A DNA stretch of 64,000 nt from Vibrio sp. FE10. GTDB lineage: Bacteria > Pseudomonadota > Gammaproteobacteria > Enterobacterales > Vibrionaceae. The translations under genes and the position numbers were made by a program. Positions 1 to 7,173 of this stretch are shown one piece after another. The notes beneath the pieces were generated by a model. The model saw only the letters and a list, made by a program, of their open reading frames with translations. It was not told the DNA's origin and did no database searches. How positions within the stretch are numbered: position 1 is the first letter of the stretch; every line of letters begins with the position of its first letter. The stretch spans positions 1,116,001 through 1,180,000 of the forward strand of contig NZ_AP028068.1 in assembly GCF_030297155.1 (NCBI RefSeq), written 5' to 3'.

Positions 1-141
1 GAGCCTTCAAAGGAATTTTTACTGGGTTTGAGAGGAACATTTGAGGGGGTAGCCGTAGAAATATCGACCACTGAGAATATGGGAAATAAAGATAATTCAA
101 CGGATATTAACTTTACCGTAGGACTGAGATTTGTCTTGTAA
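1..141 (+). CDS. Outer-membrane beta-barrel protein, C-terminal end (partial)
   Basis: An open frame enters from the left edge and stops at TAA 139-141, giving the last 46 residues. The tail alternates polar and hydrophobic residues and ends in VGLRFVL. This fits the last strand of an outer-membrane beta-barrel, although the final residue is Leu rather than the usual Phe. The family cannot be named from this fragment. No hairpin terminator follows closely. Confidence 0.55.
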   Translation, partial: EPSKEFLLGLRGTFEGVAVEISTTENMGNKDNSTDINFTVGLRFVL

Positions 142-589
142 ACAACATATGCTCAACAGGAAGCTAGCGTTTCATCATGGGTGATCGACCGGTATTTTCT
201 TTATGTTCAGTGAGCTAATGTGATGTGTCACGTCACCTCTGGGCGGAGAGTCTGCCAGGTAGAATGCTAAATCAAAGCTTGTCTCTGTAAGATATAATGG
301 GCTTTCAGTGAAGATAATCTCAGTACTTTATCTCTGGATGTATTTAGCAAAACTCAGCGAGAGGTTCGGTGAGCTGTATTGCCCCAAATGATGCTGAAGC
401 AGCAACGCATCATTTCCTTACCACGCTTGCTTTCGAGTAATGCTTTTCATCAATCGCCTATGCATTTTCAAACAGATACTTAACTTGTTTATAAAACGCC
501 ATGCCATAGAAAGTCAGATTGAACTGCCTAGTCGTTCTTTGAATCAATTGGACAGACATAATGTGCTCCAACTGCCCCCCACGATTAGT
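142..589. other. Intergenic region with a possible decayed small ORF
   Basis: No convincing gene lies here. On the minus strand a short frame starts with ATG at 559 (GGAG about 10 nt upstream) and reads about 33 residues to a TAG. After the stop the same frame stays codon-like for about 16 more residues, to roughly 410. This could be a relic of a short gene, but I recognise no family. The dyad-like string GTGATGTGTCAC near 219-230 has 4-nt spacing and does not fit a CRP site. Confidence 0.3.
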
Positions 590-1579
590 TTACATCGAAA
601 CTAAGATGATCTTACCATCTAGCCGTGTGGTTTTAGACTCAATAAGATCAATCGCGGCTTGTACATCATCTAACGGAAGACAGCGGTCGACATCGAGTTG
701 TATGTCGTTCGCAATGAAATGGTCCAGCATGTTCGTGAACTTGTCACGACGGACATCTTTCCCCTCTGCTTCTTCCCAATAACGTAGGAAGAAGGTGCTG
801 AAATCAATAGCTTGGTTTTTTGCGTGCTCGAAGAATCGCGGTTCATAAAAATCGAGCGAAAGCGTGCCATAGTTGATAAAACGCCCTTGGCTGCCAAGGG
901 TACGAATAAGTTCGGTTCCGGGCGTTCCGCCAATCGCATCAAAGGCAACCGTTGGTCGAGGTAAACCTAGCTGTTGAATCTGTGCAACCAAATCACTTTT
1001 GGCATCTAACACATAGTTTGAATTGGTTCGAGAGCGTTCAGGTTGTGATGTCACAACAATGATTTGAAACCCAAGTGAGCTCGATAACTGGGAGAGAATC
1101 TTGCCAATAGCCGAGCTACCAGCATTGATGATCAGCACATCTTCTTTGGTCAACTTCGCGACTTCTGTCGTTAGTACCCACGCGGTGAGCGCATTTATGT
1201 ACAACTGACAGGCGTAGCCATTATCTAGGTGCTGAGGAATGTGGAAGAGGTTGTCGGGTGATACATCGACATAGTTCTGCCATGTTCCACTGGTTGCCAC
1301 CAGCACTCGCTGATTCACTGCAAATTCAGCATGGCTGGACTCTAAAACCCTCCCTACTGCTTCAAACCCCGGTACTCTCGGCGGTTGATGGCTGTGTTTG
1401 TATTGCCCAACTCCATAAATCGACAACAGATCACTAGGATTGATGTTGGTCGCTTCAATTTGTACTCGAACTTTATCTTTATCTAGCGTTCCTAAAGCAA
1501 CATGCTCTAGCTTGAGGGACTCTTTCGGCTGACCGAAACGAAACTGGCTAATTCGGGTATTTTGCTTAGTGTCAGTCAT
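590..1579 (-). CDS. MDR-family zinc-independent NAD(P)H oxidoreductase
   Basis: The 329-aa protein is a medium-chain dehydrogenase/reductase of the quinone-reductase or 2-enoyl-CoA-reductase type. The N-terminal GroES-like domain carries NINPSDLLSIYG and PRVPGFEAVG. The Rossmann nucleotide-binding loop follows at NAGSSAIGK near residue 151. The Cys/His zinc ligands of true alcohol dehydrogenases are absent, so it is probably a cytosolic reductase using NADPH. The ATG at 1579 has AAGG about 12 nt upstream. A remnant of a phytanoyl-CoA dioxygenase-family gene ends only 20 bp upstream (1600), suggesting the two once formed an operon. The substrate is unknown. Confidence 0.85.
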   Translation of the reverse strand: MTDTKQNTRISQFRFGQPKESLKLEHVALGTLDKDKVRVQIEATNINPSDLLSIYGVGQYKHSHQPPRVPGFEAVGRVLESSHAEFAVNQRVLVATSGTWQNYVDVSPDNLFHIPQHLDNGYACQLYINALTAWVLTTEVAKLTKEDVLIINAGSSAIGKILSQLSSSLGFQIIVVTSQPERSRTNSNYVLDAKSDLVAQIQQLGLPRPTVAFDAIGGTPGTELIRTLGSQGRFINYGTLSLDFYEPRFFEHAKNQAIDFSTFFLRYWEEAEGKDVRRDKFTNMLDHFIANDIQLDVDRCLPLDDVQAAIDLIESKTTRLDGKIILVSM

Positions 1580-1599
1580 GGTTCGGGTACCTTCATGGA

Positions 1600-1690
1600 T
1601 TATGAGTACTGCATTGATTTTAAGTGTAGCGTGTTCATAAACAGTCTTGGGTCGATAATATTGATCAACATTGATGCTGTTGGCAATCTA
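1600..1690 (-). pseudogene. 3'-end remnant of a PhyH-family dioxygenase gene
   Basis: Read on the minus strand, this stretch encodes LPTASMLINIIDPRLF and then MNTLHLKSMQYS before TAA (1600-1602). It closely matches the last 30 or so residues of the intact gene at 3929-4717, which end LPTSAMLSNIVDPRLF...KSMQCS. A 32-bp core is identical (1619-1650 and 3948-3979). Homology stops just upstream of the LPT motif and no start codon or remaining body of the gene is present. It is therefore a displaced 3' end, not a gene. It lies in direct orientation to the intact copy. Confidence 0.85.
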
Positions 1691-1775
1691 TTGTTCAAAT
1701 TGAAAATAGTTAACCAAAAGTTGACCAACACCTATCTACAATGATTCCTAGTTTGATGACTAGGAGTTAAGAAAG

Positions 1776-2051
1776 ATGAACATGCCTAAAGTAATGTCTA
1801 AATGGAAAACGTTGCTGGCTCTGACCATGTGTTTTTTTGCTCTTAAGTTTCATCTACTTCTGATTTGGGGGCTATTTTGCTGGTTTTGGGGGTGGGAAAA
1901 CCTTCGTGCTAAAGAAGCCTTTTTTGTTGAACGTATTGAGCTAAAAGATCATCCAGTTTTGTTTACCTTGATCATCATCAGTTGGTTTGTGATGGGAGGG
2001 ATATATTTCTATATGGACAATAGGGTCTTTGAGTTCTTTAGTTCTTTGTAG
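1776..2051 (+). CDS. Small two-helix membrane protein
   Basis: This 91-aa protein has two hydrophobic helices, about residues 13-40 (rich in Phe, Leu and Trp) and 61-80 (LFTLIIISWFVMGGIYFY). A short charged stretch, FVERIELKDHP, separates them. AGGAG lies about 10 nt before the ATG. The radical SAM gene starts 30 bp downstream on the same strand, so the two are probably co-transcribed. I do not recognise a family. Codon use looks ordinary. Confidence 0.6.
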   Translation: MNMPKVMSKWKTLLALTMCFFALKFHLLLIWGLFCWFWGWENLRAKEAFFVERIELKDHPVLFTLIIISWFVMGGIYFYMDNRVFEFFSSL

Positions 2052-2081
2052 CTAGGCATAAGTGAATAATTAGGACACGTT

Positions 2082-3293
2082 ATGAAAATCTATTTAATTA
2101 AAGCGTCTGCTGGCAGCGATTACTCAAAATACAAAGCTTCGACTGGTGGCCCTCCACAAAACATATTTGCAGCTGCTGCTGCAACACCAAAATGGTACGA
2201 ATTAGATATGGTTGATGAAACCATAGGTGCAAAAGCCGATCTTTATACTGATGCCGATTTGGTGGTGATATTTATGTCGACGCCTGATGCTTATCGGGCT
2301 TACGAACTCGCTTCCAAATATAAGAAAAAAGGAAAGAAAGTCATACTCGGTGGGTTACATACTAAGTTTAACCCTGCAGAAGCGGCAGTGTATGCGGATT
2401 GTTTGGTGATGGGAGAAGTAGAGAACTACTGGGTTCAGCTACTACGCGACGCAGAGTTTGGCTCATTACAGCCTATTTATGAAAGTTCCGAGCCTGTCGA
2501 GCTCAGTATGCTCAATCCATATCCAACAGATATCATCAATCCAGAAGCGTACAATTATACATGGTCAGTAGTTGTGACAAGAGGTTGTCCATTCAAATGT
2601 AACTTCTGTTTGGTGCCAAGGTTCTTTGATAAGTTCCAGAGAAGGCCAATTGAAAATATCGTCAGTGAATTAGAGTATCTCAAGACATTAGGTGTTGAGT
2701 GGGTTGAGCTGCACTCTGACAATCTCACTCATGACCGTGAATATGCTATGGCTCTATTTAAAGCCATTAAGCCGCTTAAGATGAGCTTTTACGGGGAAAC
2801 AACAGTTTTGATTGCTCGCGACACAGAGTTGCTTAGTGCAGCGGTGAAGTCAGGGTTCAAAGCGGTATTGTTAGGTATCGAAACACCATCTGAAGAGGCA
2901 TTAAAGGCACAAAAGAAAGGCTTTGTAAAACCCTCTAAGATGAAAGAGTACATTGCTGAGATAAGATCACATGGTATTGAAGTATGGGGAGATTTCTTGT
3001 TCGGTTTTGATGAACATGACACTTCTATCTTCAAACAAACGCAGAAGTTCGTTGAAGATATCAAGGTTGATAAGGTGATCCCACACTACATGATTCCGTT
3101 TCCCGGTTCTGAGTCTTTTAATAAGTTAGAGCGAGAGGGGCGACTCCTTACTAAAGATTGGTCTAAGTACGATGGTAGCCACCCGGTGTATCAACCAAGT
3201 CGTATGAGCGTTGAAGAGTTAGAGGAAGGCTTGTATTGGATTTGGCGGAAGAATGTGAGCTTGAAAGAAAGAGTTGTTGCTTGGTTCAGTTAA
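2082..3293 (+). CDS. Radical SAM enzyme with N-terminal B12-binding-like domain
   Basis: The 403-aa protein carries the radical SAM cluster motif CxxxCxxC as C169, C173 and C176 in RGCPFKCNFC. The N-terminal 140 residues resemble a cobalamin-binding Rossmann domain (VVIFMSTPDAY, KKVILGGLH). The Asp-x-His-x-x-Gly cobalamin ligand is not obvious, so B12 binding is unsure. After the cluster come VEWVELHSDN, a GIETPSEE motif typical of B12/radical-SAM barrels, and DFLFGFDEHD. The expected role is SAM cleavage to a 5'-deoxyadenosyl radical in the cytosol; the substrate is unknown. AGGA precedes the ATG. It lies inside the segment bounded by the dioxygenase 3'-end repeats. Confidence 0.85.
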   Translation: MKIYLIKASAGSDYSKYKASTGGPPQNIFAAAAATPKWYELDMVDETIGAKADLYTDADLVVIFMSTPDAYRAYELASKYKKKGKKVILGGLHTKFNPAEAAVYADCLVMGEVENYWVQLLRDAEFGSLQPIYESSEPVELSMLNPYPTDIINPEAYNYTWSVVVTRGCPFKCNFCLVPRFFDKFQRRPIENIVSELEYLKTLGVEWVELHSDNLTHDREYAMALFKAIKPLKMSFYGETTVLIARDTELLSAAVKSGFKAVLLGIETPSEEALKAQKKGFVKPSKMKEYIAEIRSHGIEVWGDFLFGFDEHDTSIFKQTQKFVEDIKVDKVIPHYMIPFPGSESFNKLEREGRLLTKDWSKYDGSHPVYQPSRMSVEELEEGLYWIWRKNVSLKERVVAWFS

Positions 3294-3388
3294 AATTTGT
3301 TCTTTATTGAGCTGAATACATGGAATGAAAATCGTGAGGGCTATAAATAAATTTGGCTGTCCGGATTCATGACTGAATTAGCTCATTT

Positions 3389-3411
3389 TAAAGGCTCCAT
3401 GTGGAGCCTTT
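3389..3411. terminator. Bidirectional hairpin terminator
   Basis: The stem AAAGGCTCCA/TGGAGCCTTT has a very short loop and A/T-rich flanks. It sits between the convergent radical SAM gene and the 113-aa secreted protein gene, so it can serve both. Confidence 0.75.
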
Positions 3412-3460
3412 ATATAAAGTTTTCACCAAACTTACTTGGCGTAGCTGTGAAACTCCGCGA

Positions 3461-3802
3461 TTAAAAACCATAGCTTTGTTTGATTGGTTCGCAGACTAGT
3501 TTATATTTTGCGTCCGCAGCTTCTTTCCCAGCAAATTCTAACATCGCTTCTGAATAACCCATTGCAGTGCCGAACTCTTCCATTATATAAGGGTCTTCTT
3601 TGACACTCACTGTGCGATCTTTCGACAGCTCGACAATAAACTTAGCGTAATCTTGGTCTTTATCTAAGCCTGCCGCCCAACCAAAACAGTGAGCCGCATC
3701 TTGCTTAGGGAACTCGTTAAAATCTTCACCATTCACTTCGGCTAAAGCAGCACCCGAAACAAGTGTTGTAAGTAGTAACATGTTAGTAATTAATTTTTTC
3801 AT
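3461..3802 (-). CDS. Small secreted protein of unknown function
   Basis: This 113-aa protein has a clear signal peptide (MKKLITNMLLLTTLVSGAALA, cleavage near residue 21). The mature part of about 92 residues is acidic with two cysteines (HCFGW and LVCEP), which could form a periplasmic disulfide. GAGACAAG lies upstream of the ATG. It is the last gene inside the repeat-bounded segment and points towards the radical SAM gene. I recognise no domain. Confidence 0.6.
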   Translation of the reverse strand: MKKLITNMLLLTTLVSGAALAEVNGEDFNEFPKQDAAHCFGWAAGLDKDQDYAKFIVELSKDRTVSVKEDPYIMEEFGTAMGYSEAMLEFAGKEAADAKYKLVCEPIKQSYGF

Positions 3803-3928
3803 ATTGCTTGTCTCGAATATTGAATATTGAATATGAAGCTATCTTATTGCGAGCGCTATGAATTAAATGTGAACATATTTGTTATTATTTTTAAGTCACG
3901 TGACTTTCGGTGTAACTGTGTTAATCGC

Positions 3929-4717
3929 TTATGAGCACTGCATCGACTTTAAGTGTAGCGTGTTCATAAACAGTCTTGGATCAACAATATTGCTTAGCAT
4001 TGCAGACGTCGGTAGGCAATCGTCATCAACGTAGTCGACATAGTCTGCCGCCGAGTCAAAGATCAAAATATCCAATGCTAAACGATCCAACCCGTATCGA
4101 CCTCGGTGGATCATATCCGCAGAAAAGACTAATAAGTCGCCCGCTTCTAATGGTATCTGTTTACCACCAGAGATGTCATCGCTGCTTACTTTACCATTTA
4201 CTTCTTGGCGAACGTTGTATTCTTCTTCGTTGTCCCAGCGCTTGTGTGTTCCGGGGATAAGTTCCATCCCTGGCTCATCAAATATTGGTACACGGAGGTG
4301 TAATACTTGGGTTTCCATGATGACTTTCATTTGGTCATCAATGTCATAGTCGTATTGACAGTCACGATGCCAGAAGTCTTTTTGTTGCGGGTTCACAGGG
4401 TTGAAGAACAGCTGTGTGTTCATGAATGCAGCTTTGTTCGGTATTACCGCATCGACCACTTCCATGACTTTTTTTGAGCTGATGAAGTCAAACAGTACGG
4501 TTCTATCGTCGGCAGGTAGATACTCGCTGCCTGTAATCAAAGATGAATTAAATGCCTCTTCTTGATAGAACTCTTCGTTGTCTGCTTTCCATGATTCATG
4601 GAACTTGAGCACGACTTTTCTAAGCGATGCAATCTGAGCTTCATCGAAATAATTTCTGATAACAAAGTAACCATGTTCGTTGTATTGGTTACTGAGTTGT
4701 TGGCTGTTTTCTACCAC
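3929..4717 (-). CDS. Phytanoyl-CoA dioxygenase (PhyH) family protein
   Basis: The 262-aa protein is a predicted Fe(II)/2-oxoglutarate-dependent oxygenase. The facial triad is visible as H117-x-D119 in WHRDCQ and H204 in DMIHRGRYG; an Arg at about 212 could bind 2-oxoglutarate. N-terminal NEHGYFVIRNYFD is typical of PhyH members. The substrate is unknown; members hydroxylate acyl-CoAs or small metabolites such as ectoine. The last 30 codons are repeated at 1600-1690 just before the MDR reductase gene, so this gene probably once preceded that gene directly. Length and motifs look intact. Confidence 0.85.
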   Translation of the reverse strand: MVENSQQLSNQYNEHGYFVIRNYFDEAQIASLRKVVLKFHESWKADNEEFYQEEAFNSSLITGSEYLPADDRTVLFDFISSKKVMEVVDAVIPNKAAFMNTQLFFNPVNPQQKDFWHRDCQYDYDIDDQMKVIMETQVLHLRVPIFDEPGMELIPGTHKRWDNEEEYNVRQEVNGKVSSDDISGGKQIPLEAGDLLVFSADMIHRGRYGLDRLALDILIFDSAADYVDYVDDDCLPTSAMLSNIVDPRLFMNTLHLKSMQCS

Positions 4718-4840
4718 TGATTACCTTCGTTCATTCTGTACCGTGTAATAACCACGTATTTCTTGGGCGCATAATGCCAGAGAGGCGTCATTCAACCAAG
4801 TAACTAATGAGGGAATAATCCGTTGTTACAGTAATAACAC

Positions 4841-5105
4841 TTAACGCTGCTCGTTATTGATTGGCTCCAAAAGAACCTTAGTCACGAATAGCCTGACGAT
4901 TGGCGCGACTACAGCAAACACTAGCAAAGCCGATGGTAGCATTTGACCAATCGCAGCCATCCATGCAGCAAAAATCCACGCATCAAAAAACATCGTCTTG
5001 TGGTCGGTTCTTGGCGGCCACGATGGCTGGCAGGCTGAGTAGCATGGTTGGAAGTACCATCGAAATCATTAGTGGGTATTGGTATTTCCGAGGAAATTTT
5101 TTCAT
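4841..5105 (-). pseudogene. Frameshifted DUF2798 membrane protein gene
   Basis: The minus strand starts with ATG at 5105 and reads a DUF2798-like N-terminus (KFPRKYQYPLMISMVLPTML) to a TGA just after DDVF. One base on, the frame continues as DAWIFAAWMAAIGQMLPSAL and then VAPIVRLFVTKV to TAA at 4841. The 265-bp span is one base over a multiple of three. The shift falls in a run of six T (A on the plus strand, 4985-4990). Joined, the product would be about 87 aa with two membrane helices, the normal DUF2798 size. It could be a real mutation, a homopolymer sequencing error or, less likely, +1 recoding at TTT TGA T. Confidence 0.75.
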
Positions 5106-5224
5106 GGTTGACTCTAATGAATGTGAGTTTTGTATTAATGTTTACTATCCCAACCATAACCTTCCAGTTAGTTATTTGATTTGAAAGGTTAAAGCTAGTG
5201 AGTTTTAGGCATAGTCGTTCGGTC

Positions 5225-6211
5225 TTAAAAAGCGATGACGCGTTGAATTAGCCAAAACATCGATGTGACGCCACAAAAGTAACTGATTGAATTTCTCACC
5301 ATGGTGTTAGAAACCAGCGTCAACTTTTTGGTGATGAGTTGGATAAACAGGTAAGACGCCGCAACGAAAATTACTTGTCCGATTTCGACACCGACATTAA
5401 AACTGACCAGCGCCATGAGCTCCTCATTATGTGGCAAGCCGATTTCGCTTAACACAGAGGAGAACCCAAAACCATGCAATAGACCAAAGCTCGACGACAC
5501 CAATAACGGGTACTTAAACGTTAGACTATCAGTTTTATTGGATGCGATTTCGTAGGCCAAAAACACAATGCTCAACGCGATACTGGCTTCGACGGGAGCG
5601 ATGCTGATGTTCATCATACCCATTGAAGACATGATCAATGTGATGGAGTGAGCAATCGTGAAGCCAGAAATAGTCATTACGATCTTCTTGGGTGTTCGCG
5701 CAATGAAGATCAAGCACAATATAAATAACAGATGATCGTAGCCTTCCAGAATATGCTCAATTCCCAACTTAACGTACGCCGTCATCACGTTGTCAGATTT
5801 AAACTCATCAGCCAATTTTAGCTGGTGGTCACTAACGTTTAGCACTCGTGAAATGATGTTGTTTTCGGCATCTTCAATCCGGACGATCACATCCACTTGA
5901 TACTTGGTTAAACCATTAATATCGAGTTGTAACCCTTTTAAGCCATTCTCTCGCTCGATAGTCCATTGTTGAACATAGGCTCCGGGTATCACCGAGCTGA
6001 GCATATTGGCGTGATCTTTTTGGCTCTGTCCATCAACAACAATATCAAGGTCGACGGTTCTGTCGCCTTTTACTGGGCGTTTCCACAGAAAGTCGGAGTG
6101 CGTGCTGTCGATTTGTTTGATCAGCAACGAAGCTGATTGCATGTCATCGGCGTAAGCCCCCAGTGACATGGTCATCAAACATAAGAAAAGTAACGAGATT
6201 AGCTTTTTCAT
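5225..6211 (-). CDS. HupE/UreJ-like membrane protein
   Basis: This protein of about 328 aa has a signal peptide, an extracytoplasmic domain of about 120 residues, then a multi-helix HupE/UreJ_2 domain. Family motifs are visible: EHILEGYDHLLF, FTIAHSITL, PVEASIALSI, GLLHGFGFS and FNVGVEIGQ. Relatives are linked to metal (Ni/Co) movement, but the long N-terminal domain marks a different subgroup of unknown role. The ATG at 6211 is preferred over the adjacent GTG at 6214, because AAGGA sits 7 nt before it. It follows the PpiC-like gene by 10 bp, so they are co-transcribed. Confidence 0.8.
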   Translation of the reverse strand: MKKLISLLFLCLMTMSLGAYADDMQSASLLIKQIDSTHSDFLWKRPVKGDRTVDLDIVVDGQSQKDHANMLSSVIPGAYVQQWTIERENGLKGLQLDINGLTKYQVDVIVRIEDAENNIISRVLNVSDHQLKLADEFKSDNVMTAYVKLGIEHILEGYDHLLFILCLIFIARTPKKIVMTISGFTIAHSITLIMSSMGMMNISIAPVEASIALSIVFLAYEIASNKTDSLTFKYPLLVSSSFGLLHGFGFSSVLSEIGLPHNEELMALVSFNVGVEIGQVIFVAASYLFIQLITKKLTLVSNTMVRNSISYFCGVTSMFWLIQRVIAF

Positions 6212-6221
6212 CACGGTTTCC

Positions 6222-7091
6222 TTAAGAGTTGGCGTCGGAGTTGCTCATCACAACTTGATAGTCGTTCAGCAGTTTGCTTTCGTAAGTGTCTAGGTTTTCT
6301 TGATTGCGCTGAATACGCCAATCGTCTAATACTCGAGCTTTGGCATTATCAAACGAGAAGTAGTCATTCTCTGTCTTGCTCGTCACTTTCACTTGGAAAT
6401 ACTGCGATGTCGCTTTGATAGGTGACGACCATTGATCCAGAGGTTGGGTAGCCAACTGTTCTAAGAATTTGGAACCGAAGCGTTTATCTACGTCGTAAGA
6501 ATCCCAATTGGAAACTGCGATCGGATTGGGTTGTTCTGAATAATTTCCGCTAGAGTCCGAACTTGTAATCAAGTCTGGACTGATGTTGATTGCTCCGTTT
6601 GTGCTGTCCAGTGCGATGAACTCAAAGCTATAGATATCGGCTTTCTTGTAGTTATCGATGTGTGCTTGATAAAACTCATACAGCGACTCATCGCTTGGTT
6701 GCTCCATCACGGAAACGTCATTAATCATGAAGTGAAGCTTCTGTTTGAGGCGACGTTTGATGACGGCATCGTTAGTATCAAAGCCGACTTTTCTTGCTTC
6801 TCGTGCGTAAGCTTCATCAAGTGCGTAGTCACGAACTAACGCTTGTAGTTCTTGAGGGGTAGGCTGTTTGCGCCACAGTTTTACGTATTTAAGGTGGATT
6901 TGCTCAAGTTTATCTTCCGTAATAACAATCACATTCTCCTCATTGAACTTCTGTTGTTCGGAGTAATGGTTGTAAGCAAAAAATGCGGCAGCAATTAGGA
7001 AAAAATGCATTAGAGGTTGGCGCAATAAACGTACAGTTAAATTTTTCATGAAAGTAATCTTTTTAACAGATAAATAGGGCATCAAATCCAT
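6222..7091 (-). CDS. PpiC-like periplasmic peptidyl-prolyl isomerase
   Basis: The protein (289 aa, or 275 from the Met at 7049) has one N-terminal membrane anchor (PLMHFFLIAAAFFAYNHY). A SurA/PpiC-type helical region follows (ITEDKLEQIHLKYVKLW, EAYAREARKVGFDTND, IKRRLKQKL), then a diverged rotamase domain. It probably helps fold or assemble exported proteins in the periplasm. It lies between the DUF3604 gene and the HupE-like gene on the same strand, a trio I recall from other marine bacteria. The Met at 7049, directly before the basic anchor, is the more natural start. Ribosome-binding signals are weak for both. Confidence 0.75.
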   Translation of the reverse strand: MDLMPYLSVKKITFMKNLTVRLLRQPLMHFFLIAAAFFAYNHYSEQQKFNEENVIVITEDKLEQIHLKYVKLWRKQPTPQELQALVRDYALDEAYAREARKVGFDTNDAVIKRRLKQKLHFMINDVSVMEQPSDESLYEFYQAHIDNYKKADIYSFEFIALDSTNGAINISPDLITSSDSSGNYSEQPNPIAVSNWDSYDVDKRFGSKFLEQLATQPLDQWSSPIKATSQYFQVKVTSKTENDYFSFDNAKARVLDDWRIQRNQENLDTYESKLLNDYQVVMSNSDANS

Positions 7092-7173
7092 TGAGTGGAT
7101 AGCACCACAGAGCGGCTCTATGGTGCTATTGTGTAGCTAGGTTAAACTTGGTTTTCGACGAGTCTCAATAAGA

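Larger units (their letters stand above)
1600..3979. repeat. Direct repeat pair bounding a ~2.3 kb segment
   Basis: Two direct copies of about 90 bp (1600-1690 and 3929-4019) flank three genes: 1776, 2082 and 3461. Both copies are the 3' end of the same dioxygenase-type reading frame and share an identical 32-bp core. This is the layout expected when DNA enters at a gene 3' end and brings its own replacement end. No integrase or transposase lies inside, so the mechanism is not shown. Confidence 0.65.

Noticed and set aside
219..230. CRP-like site GTGATGTGTCAC
   Set aside because: The half-sites are 4 nt apart, not 6, and no gene start follows within a useful distance.
1562..1744. 60-aa plus-strand ORF
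   Set aside because: It is a reverse-frame shadow of the dioxygenase 3'-end remnant, with no RBS or family signal.
4900..5184. 94-aa plus-strand ORF and the 78-aa minus ORF at 4921-5157
   Set aside because: Both are other-frame readings of the broken DUF2798 gene, which has the clear domain signal.
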